A stretch of DNA of 64,000 nucleotides from contig JAYWVB010000031.1 of NCBI GenBank assembly GCA_039881045.1, positions 310,001 to 374,000 on the forward strand, given 5' to 3'. This document shows positions 11,078-21,214 of the stretch, one piece after another. Made by a program: the position numbers and the translations under genes. The stretch comes from Chaetomium olivaceum. Its lineage: Eukaryota > Ascomycota > Sordariomycetes > Sordariales > Chaetomiaceae. Position 1 is the stretch's first letter. Each line of letters begins with the position of its first letter. A model generated the notes under the pieces. That model was not told the DNA's origin. It was given only the letters and a program-made list of their open reading frames with translations, and ran no database searches.

Positions 11078-12225
11078 GTTGGGTGGTTGAGGGGGTGGTC
11101 TCTTTTGGTGGGCTGCGGGGAAGCAATATTCAGGTATGTGCGAAGCTCACTTCGTCGCTCGTTGGCGTTGTTCGACAAAAGAGTTTGGTTTGAGCGGGAC
11201 GGTAAACTGGTGTTGTCGTTTTAACTTATGAGCCGCGGTTGACCAGGTCGATGCATGTCGGGCGCAGATCTTCCGTGGAGGGTGAGCTTTGGGATGCCCC
11301 TCCCCCGCTCTGCCCCGTCTTACACCGGGGCCGTGGAGCAAGAAGCGGGCCCGGCGACGGAACAGTCCTTCGGAGTGGCTCCCTACGGGACCCCCGCATC
11401 TTGAAAGTTCGTGAGGAGACGTGGGAGACAACCGCAGCTCGCGCCAACCAACTCCGATAGGCGCAGATTCTGGACATTACACCAAGATATCCGCGGATCC
11501 GCTCCACTTGAGATCCTTCTTCAGCAGCTCCCGGTTGGTCTTCTCAATAATGAGTTATGTGGATCGGTCGTTCCCGGCGCATGGCCCAGTGTATCTCACG
11601 AACCTGTTGACGAGCCGCTCGACGCGATTACCGGGCACAGCATTTGCGCGCGTTGCGAGAAAATTCTGGAAATATATTTGGCTGCTAAACAGGTGATACC
11701 GTCGTTCGGATGAACCGCCGCGTATTTATCGGTGGCTCTCGCTCCTCCTTCGGTAGGTCGTGACGGCGGATGTCCGCGGGCGTTATCCATCATGCATGTC
11801 GGTGGTGTCAAATGCAATCCAGGGGTCATTCAGGTTCGTCGAATTCTTGAATGTCTCATAATAGTTAGCCCGAATAAAGTTTTTCTCCAGCCAGGGTTTG
11901 GGATTAGAATGGACCCGACGACCAGGTGCGGATGCACCGCGGCTTTGCTGCTGCTACGGGCCGGCTTTTACGGCGATACGGTCTGCAGCGACAGCGGAAT
12001 TACTTAAGCAACCGGATATATCAAGTCCCCTAACTAAACGAAAAGCCGAGAATCGTGTGCCAAACTTTGCTTGAGACTTGCCCTAATCGGGTAGTATTGG
12101 TCCGTCCCTTCATTGCTATAAGAGAGATAGATGCAGCAATGTGAGGTGGGCAGAACTGGACATCAGCCACGCGGTGTCTCGCCAAGCATTGTTTCCTTTA
12201 CAATTCACCATTATTCACGGTCAAC
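11078..12225. other. gene-free interval between GH31 and SnoaL-like genes
   Basis: A divergent promoter region: GH31 starts leftwards at 11077 and the SnoaL-like gene rightwards at 12226. Short frames overlap antisense. I see no RNA gene and no repeat I could define. Confidence 0.4.
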
Positions 12226-12723
12226 ATGCCATCGGATATGTATCCTCTTTACCTCCCCTCACTCAGCGGGCGCGAGGCCGTGGCCGACGCCTTGTACCGG
12301 GCCGCCATCGGCTGTGACCACAACGACACGGAGCTCTTCAACTCGGCATGGGCCGGGGAAGATGTATCCTTTGAGATCCACAACGACAACGAAATCGTCA
12401 TGTCTAGTCTCTCCGACATTCGCAAGAACATCCTCGAGGTAGTTGGTCCTATGGATACTACGCACAATACTGGGACAGTCCGTGTGAACTTGGAGGACGG
12501 CGCCGACACTGCCACTCTCACTGCGATTTCGACCGCGCAGCATAGCCCTCCCGGCATGGGCAGAGATCCGAACGGGCCCAAATACACGTCAGGCGGGGAG
12601 TATGCTGTCGACCTCGTCAAGGATGAATCGGGTGTATGGAGGATCAAGAAGCTGGTGTTGCGTGTTGTCTGGACGCAGGGAGATTCTTCATTTATTTGGC
12701 CCAAGTCGGAGGCAGCTGTATAA
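12226..12723 (+). CDS. SnoaL-like / NTF2-fold protein
   Basis: Intronless, 165 aa, from ATG at 12226 to TAA at 12721-12723. Has an N-terminal helix region (GREAVADALYRAAIGCDHND), then DTELFNSAWAGEDVSFEI, an HNTGTVRVNL strand, GGEYAVDLVKDESGVWRIKK and a C-terminal strand, the order of a SnoaL-type cone fold. Known: the fold serves polyketide cyclases, dehydratases and ester-binding proteins, often in secondary metabolism. There is no PKS or oxygenase beside it, so no pathway can be named. No signal peptide, so probably cytosolic. Confidence 0.75.
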   Translation: MPSDMYPLYLPSLSGREAVADALYRAAIGCDHNDTELFNSAWAGEDVSFEIHNDNEIVMSSLSDIRKNILEVVGPMDTTHNTGTVRVNLEDGADTATLTAISTAQHSPPGMGRDPNGPKYTSGGEYAVDLVKDESGVWRIKKLVLRVVWTQGDSSFIWPKSEAAV

Positions 12724-13373
12724 GTGGTGGGCCATTTCATTGGTGCATTGGAACCCAAGGGTCCTTCGTCTTTGAGAGAATTGAAGGAGTGAGGGAGGCT
12801 CATGATGTAGTAGGAAATGGAGGATGAAGGATACATGTACGATGAGAGCATTGGAGAGGCGAGGAAATCGATGATGGCGTGGGAAGTAGAGTACGGATGA
12901 CAAGATTAAGGCGGGCAGGAGGAAAAGAAAAGGGATGAGGAGGGTGACGGTTAGGGGCTTAAAGGGGCTTCGAGGGCCGAAAGGGGTTTGCTCCGGCAGT
13001 GAGCTTGACAAAAGGTCGTACTTCTTTCAGAGTGGTGGATAGGTATCAGAAATGCAACAATCCCGGTTTGACTCTTGCCCATATGCATGTACGACGTTGC
13101 TGCGCCGGAGGACGCCAGCCATCGCTCAAATATACGGTGTATCAGGTCTATTCACAAGCACCCGTTGCTCCCGTACGTCTATATTCATGGTCATGCAAGC
13201 CGCAGACGCTGAAATAATACCCGCTCCGGCCCATAAGAAGAAAAACGCCATATGTGCAAACCCAAATCCTCCGAAAGATCTCAACTCGCTGTATATCAAC
13301 GCTCATATACCAACCAGCTCATTACCCAGGTCAAGGTCAAGAAGTGAAAACAGATCGTCCACCCCAACCCCAC
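12724..13373. other. convergent 3' flank
   Basis: Lies between the 3' ends of the SnoaL-like gene (+) and the aspartic protease gene (-). Purine-rich near 12790-12960. No gene seen. Confidence 0.4.
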
Positions 13374-14932
13374 CTACAACACCCAAGCCAGCAGATTCAC
13401 CACCCCCAACGCGACCACTGCCCCAAGCCCCACCTCGACCCCCTTCCCAGCCGCACTATCCCCCGGCTGCGAAGTACCCGTGGCCTGCAGCCCACCCCCC
13501 GTAACACTCGTCCCCCCAGACCCGCTCTGCGCCGGCCCGGGGCCGCCCTCCAGCCCCGTCGGCAGCGTCCCCGTGAAGGTCCCCGCAGGCGGCCTCGTGC
13601 TCGTCATATCCAGCGTATTCCCCTTACCCGTCGGGGTCGGCAGCTCGGTACACCGGCCCGTGGAACTCGGCACCGCGTTGGCCCCAGACCCGATCGCGAC
13701 CAGGTTGCTCCCGCAGTCGGCCGCCTGCGCAATGTGCAGGTTGCGGTTGTCCTGGTCGTAGACGACGTACGCCGCGCGCAGGAAGGTGTCGCCCAGGATG
13801 GGCTCCTCGTCCTCCGGGGTCACGCCCAGGATGCAGTAGGGCCCGTTCTGCCAGACGAATTCGTTGAGGGGCACGCGGATGGTCTTGCCGGCGAAGTAGA
13901 AGTCGATGGATCCGGCCATTTCGGTGTAGTCGCAGGGCAGGATGTAGAAGCCTGAGTCGGTGTCGTAGAGGGCGTCGGGGAAGGAGGCGGCCAGGGCTTC
14001 GAAGATGCGCGTGGGCAGGTGGGAGAGGGTGGCGCCCGTGTCGAGGAAGACGGGGACCGCGAGTTCTTCGGATTGGACGATGGAGCCGTCGGGGAGGGTC
14101 AGGCCGACACCGGTCATGGTCACGTAGTAGCGGTCCGCGCCGCTCGGGGTTTCCTCCTGCGGGATGATGGGAAGTTTGGCGAGTTTGCCGATGAATTTGC
14201 CCGTGTCGACGCCGCCGAAAATGATGGCGCCGGTGGGGTTGTCGACGCCCCGCAGGTCGACGCTGAAGGCTCGGCTTTTGATGAGCCCTTGATCCACCAT
14301 CGTGTCGAGAATGTAGGGGTACTCGTTGACGCCCTGGATAGGTGGGGACACGCCGAGAATGCCGAGCGGGATCTTGTGGGACTCGAGAGCGATGCCGATG
14401 ATTTGGTTCTCGATCGTGGCAGCTGTAGTTCACACACGGACGTTAGCATAGGCGTAGAGTAGAGGGGCAATTGTGCCAGCTCCAGTGGAGACTTACATCC
14501 GATCGTCACAGTTTCCGAGACATATTGGATCGTCGCATTCCCGATGCCGTAACGGAGGGTATCGACATAATCGGTGACATTGAGGGAGCTGCTCTTCTCG
14601 TAGTCGAATTGCGCAAACTGAGCGCAATCAGACGGGAGGTTGGCCGTTTCGCACACGGGGTTGATCCACGTATTGGGTGAACCCGTATCAAGAATGAGGG
14701 TGATCTTCTGTGGGGGTGTCCCGATCTCGATCTCGACTCCATATCTTGTCCCCGATCTCTGATTGAGCACTTCCACCTCGTTTTGTCGTGCTCGCAAATT
14801 CGGGCCCGAGCCGGCGATCTGTCGAACGGGGGACCGGATTATGCCATTGCCTCGCGCGACGATCCGGTTAGGCTCGGAAGCGGCGGCGGCAGCTGGCGCC
14901 AATAATGACGCGGCGAGAATGACCGGAAGCAT
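13374..14932 (-). CDS. GPI-anchored pepsin-like aspartic protease (yapsin-type)
   Basis: Two exons, 14932-14497 and 14422-13374 (intron GTAAGT...CAG, 74 bp), 494 aa. The start is the ATG at 14932, giving signal peptide MLPVILAASLLAPAAAAA; the upstream in-frame codon is only GTG. A propeptide follows to about residue 50 (LRARQ). Catalytic aspartates lie in LDTGSPNTW (Asp82) and FLDTGATLSHLP (about Asp273), with the IGTPPQK strand before the first. After the catalytic domain there is a Ser/Thr/Gly/Pro-rich linker and a hydrophobic tail (LGAVVALGVVNLLAWVL) typical of a GPI attachment signal. Known: yapsin-like proteases process wall and secreted proteins at the cell surface. Intact, no missing catalytic residue. 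Confidence 0.9.
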
Positions 14933-16550
14933 GCTGGCCTGATCCGATCTCACCGGCGTTTAAGCTGGTGGGGGAGGGAGGGTAAAGAAAAGGAAACGAG
15001 ACAATCAAGAGGTTGAAGCGCGGACCACGCCAGCGCCGGTTGATGGGGGTGGTGCATGGTTTATACGGGGGTGTTTAATCCGCCTGGTAGGGGTGCCGTG
15101 GCACCGTGGGCGGCTGTTCTGGGCCCAGCATCTCCAGGCTTGAAGGAACCGGGAGCTGCGTCACCCTTTACCGCTTTCGTACCGAGGCGGATGCGGCTGG
15201 GACTTGGCCCGCGGGGGGGTGGGTTGCGCCGGAAGGTTATTGGGCGGCAGTTTGACATAATGGGGAAGTTGGAGATGAGCCAGGGCCAAAGAGGGCACGC
15301 AACGCTCAATGGTTTTCACGTGGCGGAGGTCTCGGAGCAATGCGGAGGAACAGAATGGGGCAGAGCCTCAGCCAGTGGCCACTCGCTCCCAACCTCGTAT
15401 CTTGGTTCTTCTCGGACTGGAGTTGCTTCGCCACAGCATCATGCCTGGTTTCCAACTTGGGAGTCATGTTTGGAGCTTGGCGGATTCGCGGCGCTGAGAA
15501 TCAAGCTTGGAGAAGATCTTCAACGGTCGAAATCAGCAAACACGGTGCGTGATTGCCAAGTCCAGATGAACCCCAGGGACCCAGTCCCTCGCTAAGCATT
15601 CTAATTTAGGAAAGGCGGCGCCCAGGTCTGACGATGCCTGTCTCAAACTTCAACCGAGATGCCATTTTGATCTTCGAGGTCAGCAAACGGTTCGAATGAC
15701 GCCCAGCAATATCCACTTTGAGTTGAGCTTATTTCAACCTCCTGATTCTGGATGCGAGGTGCCCAAGTCATTGGTGGTTTGTTCAGTACGATGCCTATCA
15801 GATGAACTTCACCAATATTTCTCTCAACCAGACCATCGGTTTTCCTGCCTGGATGATCCCTGCTGCCTCGCATAAACCACGAGTCAAGAGCTCGCGGGCC
15901 GCCAGTATTTTTAGAATATGGTGCACATATTTCCGTCGCCATTTCTGTTTGTCCAACTTTGTCGACTGTCGCCAAATGTTTCCTAACCCTCCCCGAAAAA
16001 GGCGAACTCCAAAAGAAAACAACTTCGTGGAAATGACATGTGAAAAACAAGAAAGAGGGAGAAGAGGAGAAAATGAATAAGCAAAATTAGAAGCTTAGGA
16101 GAAGAAGGGTAGATTGAGAAAGAAAGATTCTTTAAGCTTCTGGATATAAATGACAAGATAGAAGTTTATATGAAGGAGATTAGCAAAACAAAAGAAAGAG
16201 GAGACGAAAGAAAGAAATATAAAACCAGAAACCAGATGCTACATAGCGCTACTCCCGGTGACAACTCACACCTGACCCCCACTTCCTACATGCTTCCATG
16301 ATTCTGCACCTACCAGTTTACCTGGTCTCTCTTTGCCCCCATTCTTCCGACACCACATATAACACATTATACACCGCCGCCTCTCCCGATGCAACGTCCT
16401 GTGAAAGGCCTTCCAGCCACATCGATCAGGACTGTGCCAAGGCATTGTCTGCAAACTGCTAGACCAACTGACAAGCACAAACCTACAGATTCGAAGACCT
16501 GCCAGCTGTAGGGATGAATCAGAACTCTGGATGTATTAAATGGGGGACTC
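14933..16550. other. gene-poor interval with a polypurine tract
   Basis: The first part is the protease promoter. About 16030-16230 is strongly purine-rich on the plus strand (runs of GAAAGAGGAG type). The 179-codon open frame at 15056-15595 (+) is Gly/Pro/Arg-rich, lacks any domain or secondary-structure logic and overlaps other frames, so it is not called. Confidence 0.4.
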
Positions 16551-16760
16551 AACAGACGTCTCTCTGATCAGAGGAAGGCACGCATAGTCAGGTGTCGCTG
16601 AAGGTCATAATCGTGGGGCGCATGAGTTCTGAAAACTGGTGATCTTGATGTCTGATTACTTGGTTAACTCAAATGAGGCCAACTCAGGAGCACTTATGTA
16701 CGGTAGAAACGCAACGCGAAAACGGAACACCAAAAACGTCCTTCCTCTGAACAGACCAGA
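16551..16760 (+). repeat. degenerate dispersed repeat, copy 1
   Basis: Shares ordered blocks with 46990-47200 in the same orientation: CTCTGATCAGAGGAAG against CTCTGTTCAGGGGAAG, AATCGTGGGG against TATCGTGGCG, AACTGGTGATCTTGATGTCTG against AGCTGGTGAACTTGATGTCTG, and GCAACGCGAAAACGGAA against GCAACGCGCAAAACGGAA. Blocks are separated by similar distances. No coding capacity is recognised, so the type of element is unknown. Confidence 0.55.
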
Positions 16761-17724
16761 CTTGACCTTAACCACTGGTGCTAGGGTTACACCTCAGTTC
16801 AGCATGCAGGCCTCGTTCTTGCACCTTCCTTGCTCCCCATCCTGGAGAGAGACTTGAGCAAGGCCTCACCCGATCTTCCCTCCCCACCACAGTTATTCCT
16901 CACAAAGGTCACCTCCCTGCTTCCACCGTTGGCTGCGAGGCAATCCGGATTTCTGCACCCTGCCATGATTTCCCTATCAGCCTGGTGTGCACGGGATGTT
17001 TCCACCTCCTCTTTCCGTCTCTCCTCGCCGTGTGATGAGAACAAAGCTATACATTCCAGGCACCGCCTACCTCCCCCACTCAAATATAACCCGGTGGAAC
17101 CCTCGTGCGCCAGGCAAGCTGGGTTTATACAGCTACTCGTTGAACTCTCGTTTGCTTTCTTCTTTGCATAACTCCAAACAAAACGCAATAGCCTTTCGAA
17201 TGCACGTTTATCTCAGGTGCTCGTAGCGGTTCCGGCATCGGCATTCTCAAGTTCTCCAGACCCAACCCATCTCATGGCATGCCCGTCCTCTCCAAACTCT
17301 TTTCTAGGGCAGTTCGGACTTTTGCATCCCTTTTTAGTGATTTTAGAATGTTGGTGACCTTCTGCTCCGCCTTTTGCTATGGGCCAGGCGCTGTTGTGTC
17401 CATTTACAGAGAAAGCGGGGATCCCCGGGGCGAGGGACGATTGGATATCGAATTTCGTCGCTGAAATTCGATACGGCGGGCCAATGGTGTAAGTCTCCCT
17501 TCACCGCTTTAGGGACAACGTTCGACCGCTAGGGGCAGTTGCTAACCGCCAGGATGACAATGGGGAAGGCGCGCAAGAACGAAGAAAGACCTGGTGGTGG
17601 CAGGGTCAGCTGCAAGGGTGTAGAACCGACTGGGTTAGACCTTCTCTCAGGCTAGCTGCAATCGAGAAATGAAGTTGAGGTATTGGATCCGTCGCTTTGC
17701 CGCACCGCCGTTTTGATTTGCATA
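16761..17724. other. gene-free interval with a perfect hairpin
   Basis: Contains an 11-bp perfect inverted repeat (17446-17456 with 17463-17473, 6-nt loop). A CCGGGGATCCCC-type palindrome lies just before it. No gene recognised. Confidence 0.4.
17446..17473. repeat. 11-bp perfect inverted repeat
   Basis: TATCGAATTTC pairs with GAAATTCGATA across a GTCGCT loop. There is no adjacent T-run and no gene end next to it, so a terminator role is not supported. Confidence 0.6.
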
Positions 17725-19530
17725 TCATCCAACATACACCCCAATCTCGTGGCTGTTGCCGTTGCGTGTGGTAGAGGTCGCTACCTGGCCGTGGCTGGGT
17801 TGAACCTTCCTGGTAGAGAGTGCGAGATACGCGTCCCAGTCGGTGCAGTCGAGGGCCAGCCCCGGAAGTTTTATCAGATCAGTGATTGCGAGGTTCTTCC
17901 TACCAAGGGTGGTCTTCACAGGGTCGGGGAAGAGAGAAAGGAGTTGCGGCTCTGTGACGGCATCATCCCTTAAGGCGTTGAATTAGCCTTGTGTCATTAG
18001 CGACTGGTACCCTGCTTCCGCAACTTGCTGAGTGGATCGAATCGACAAACCCAATCTTTTATAAACTTGGATAGACTTGAATAGACTGGGTATGTTCAGT
18101 TCAAACCGGGCAATGTCCTCTTTCGCCGTTGTGTTGTCGAGGGCAACTTGCGGTTCAGAAGCATCAGTTTCAGGGACAGGGTTGGTTTGGGGAAAGAACT
18201 GCCGAAGGTCACAGGACGTAGGGGCAACGAAGGGTGTCGGATCATCGCCTTCCTGCTCATCCTCAGAGAAGAGTTTGTCATCACAATCGGTATGACTGAA
18301 AAGGCCGGAATCATCAGTTTCGTCTGCTATAGGGTGGTCGGTTGTGTCGGGACCCTGGTCTTCATCGTCCTCAACGTTGGCCGCAGTATCGTTGTGTACG
18401 AGAGACTGGCCCCGAGCACGTTTGCCGTCCCGGAAATTGGGCTTTGGGGAGCGGCTACGGGATATATGATCCTAGATCGTGTAACAACCATGGTGATAGA
18501 GATGGGGGAGATCTGACGTTGTGGTGAGTTATTGAGTTATCGCGAAAAGGACGTCGACTCGTGATGGCAAGACAGACAGAGAAGGAAATATGAAGTCAGT
18601 GAGTTCATTGCAAAACTAAACTACCTAGGAAAGAGCAATAAGCAGGTCTCGTTGCCTCATCCGTGAAGGCCGAGTCCTGCAAGAAAGGAGCTATGGGGCT
18701 TCGATCTTCGATTTCCCCACCCCTGAAATGACTACGATGGGACGCGGGCAGCATCAAACTCCGCATCTAGAACCTCCAAGAATCACCGTATCCGCCGTGC
18801 TAGTGCACGATTTTCAGAGGGTGATAGGCCAGTCGGTGTATTCAGCGGTGGGTGTGTTGGTGGAGGGGCTAGCTGTAATCCAGAGGGTGAGGGATGTGCG
18901 GGCTCTTCCTGTAACGAAAGTTAGTTTTGTAGACTAAGAAAATAGAAGCTTCACTTACCATTCTCTGCCTCTTTGGCCCCAAAGTGGCAAAGTCTGAAGC
19001 TGGACGCTTATTTGACCCGTTCGAAGTTGCTGAAGTTGTAGCCGCAGTTTTGTCGACGATGGTGACAGTCTTCTCACCTGCCGCTTTGACTGCTTCGGTC
19101 CTGTCCATGGTAGCCTTGAAATTCGTGGCACTTTCCGCTTGTTCCTTCTCTTGAGCTAGCTTTTCCTCTGCAGCCTTTGCCTGCTCCGCAACCTTCGCCG
19201 GTTCTGCGGCCATGCTAGAGTGCGGAGGTAATACGGATTGTGAGCGGTATAAGATCCTAGGTAAACTGTCGAGAGGCTGAGTGTGTTCAAGTTGGGAGTC
19301 GTGATCGCTCTGGTCAGGGTTAAGGTTATCTGAGGTTTCCTTCCCACTACGTTCGTCCGAAATATCAATGATGGTGGTGTCAGACTTGGGTTTTGCAGCA
19401 GCGGGCTGCAGCAGCAGGAGGTACAGGGAGTCAGAAGCAATTCCAGGGCCGATGGTTGGTTCTCGCTCAGTACGTGACCTTCGTGAAGCGCCGGGTAACT
19501 TGTGATCTCGAAGTACTTCACTATCTGCTT
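17725..19530 (-). pseudogene. unrecognised multi-exon gene carrying an in-frame TAA
   Basis: Three minus-strand coding stretches link with plausible splice sites. The first, about 19530-18959, includes DTTIIDISDERSGKETSDN and a Lys/Glu/Ala coiled-coil-like part (KVAEQAKAAEEKLAQEKEQA), ending GPKRQRM before a GTAAGT donor. The second, 18908-18783, reads EEPAHPSPSGLQLAPPPTHP. The third, from an acceptor at 18472, reads RSRSPKPNFRDGKRARG, an acidic Asp/Glu-rich part, DIARFELNIPSLFKSI, a TAA at 17985-17983, and continues in the same frame with FNALRDDAVTEPQLLSLFPD to 17725. The TAA fits CAA changed to TAA. No ATG-started frame reveals most of this. The joint between the second and third pieces is not resolved. 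I do not recognise the family; basic and acidic low-complexity parts suggest a nuclear protein, which is inference only. Confidence 0.45.
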
Positions 19531-20559
19531 TTCGTCGACAGGTTGCTCAGCATTGATTTGATATTCCACGGATGGCAATGCGGCCTGTAAAAAAGGTTTC
19601 TGTACGTGTAGTTTGTAAGACCAGGTCGGGCGGCAAGACTAGCCGGCATGCAATAAGGGTTCTGCGGTCTCCAGAAATGAGCTGGACGTAATGTAGGTAT
19701 GTGTTGGCGATGGCGACCATAGATGGATCGGACGCTCAAATCGTGGCTAAGCGGTGTGCGACTCGACCTGCAAAAGTCGTCAGAACGGTCTACAAAATTC
19801 AAGTCAGATTGCAATCAACTCACTCATGGTCTTCTCGATTTCTTTTTTGCGGCACGGGCACTGCGCGAGCGCCAAGATGTGGATGCAAATTGTGGTTGTG
19901 TGAATGGAACTCAGTGGTGTTGCGCAACTGAGCGTTTGTTTGGAGTTAGAGGTTGTGGCGTGGGACGGATAATCAGGATAATAAGTTACCTTTGGTAATT
20001 GTTGCCGTTGCGTGAGATGGGGGTGCTGCCTCCGTACCCCCGCGAACGCAACTCCTATGAAGCGTGTTTCTACCTCTTGTTTTTGTCTCGCTGGGTCCAA
20101 AGTTGACGTCCATGACACAGCGACAAACGAGGGAATTGCCTGGCTCGAAATAAACATCCCCAAACTGGCCAAGCTTACAAGCACTTGATTGTACCATCCT
20201 ACTTCGTATGCGACAGAATGAGGGATCTGGTGGCATCTTTCATGCTGACCCGAGCGAGGGCCCTTCTCTCGACTTCAAGTCTCCGTAGCCAGACCGAGCC
20301 GTTGCCGACGTTCTACGTACGAACGGGGATGCCAATACTCAGCACACCGCATGCAGTCTTCATGGCAAAGCTTGGATTCACCATGTTACAACGGTTGGGG
20401 GCGGCAAGGAATCGCTCGACTTGCTGTTAGCAACGGCAAAGAATGAGAGGAATACAAACTGGACATCATCTTCGCCGGTCCGGAACTGCCTGTGATTAAC
20501 AGTCTGAGTGCGCCTGCTTTCCGAGATTTGGCTCCAGCTACCTACCTATGCTCGACTCT

Positions 20560-21090
20560 ATTGGCACCTCAAATCGGTGTCATGCCACGTCATACAACGC
20601 TGGGTGACAACAACCTGTAACGATCCCTTATGCTGGGCGCGCCAGATATTTCGAAGCTTTTTGCTGTGGTCGGCCATTGGCGCAATGATGCTGCGAAAGT
20701 CGGGCCTTGACAGTGGGCACCGCTGCAGACGACTCGAGTCGCTCGGGTTTGGCATTTTGGAAACCCAGACGTGCGCACCGGCTGCCCATAGTTCAAGACA
20801 AATATCGATCTCGGAAATGACGTTCTCGGGTCCAAAGCGAAGAAGTTCAGTCCGACCATGAAATTGCAGGGGTTTGTGTTGTTCTGGACTCTTTCAAAAG
20901 GCCCTTCGCCAGGCAGCCAGGCACCAGTGCCCCACAAATATCCCAGAGCCCCACCGCCTGCCTGCTGGCCCAGAACACGCGCAAGCCAAGGAACACGGCC
21001 GCTAACAGAAGTCTGCGGTAAAATTCCCGGTAGACTGTTAAGACTCCAGAAGTTCATTAAGCTCGCCCCTGAATTTTGTTGTTGACGATG
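20560..21090 (-). pseudogene. scrambled remnant of a membrane-protein-like gene
   Basis: Protein-like sequence changes frame along the minus strand. About 21045-20900 one frame reads REFYRRLLLAAVFLGLRVF, a hydrophobic segment, and AVGLWDICGALVPGCLAKGL. From about 20890 another reads ELLRFGPENVISEIDICLEL, WAAGAHVWVSKMPNPSDSS and on to about 20600. No single frame or clear intron joins them. I do not recognise the family. It may continue leftwards to about 20170, where QVERFLAAPNRCNMVNPSFA follows a possible acceptor near 20430. Confidence 0.35.
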
Positions 21091-21214
21091 CATTCGGGTA
21101 CTTAAACACAACGGTTATCCGGTTGGACCTTGGGTTTGGACTTCATCATAAACCATCTCATCCAACCCTTCCATCCAAATTACTCTAGTAGTTATCTGCG
21201 GCTCGAAAATCACA

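Noticed and set aside
10586..11224. 212-codon plus-strand frame over the GH31 gene
   Set aside because: Antisense to an intact, clearly conserved GH31 coding sequence; Arg/Val/Gly-rich shadow composition.
15056..15595. 179-codon plus-strand frame
   Set aside because: No domain, biased composition, overlapping frames; lies in the promoter side of the protease gene.
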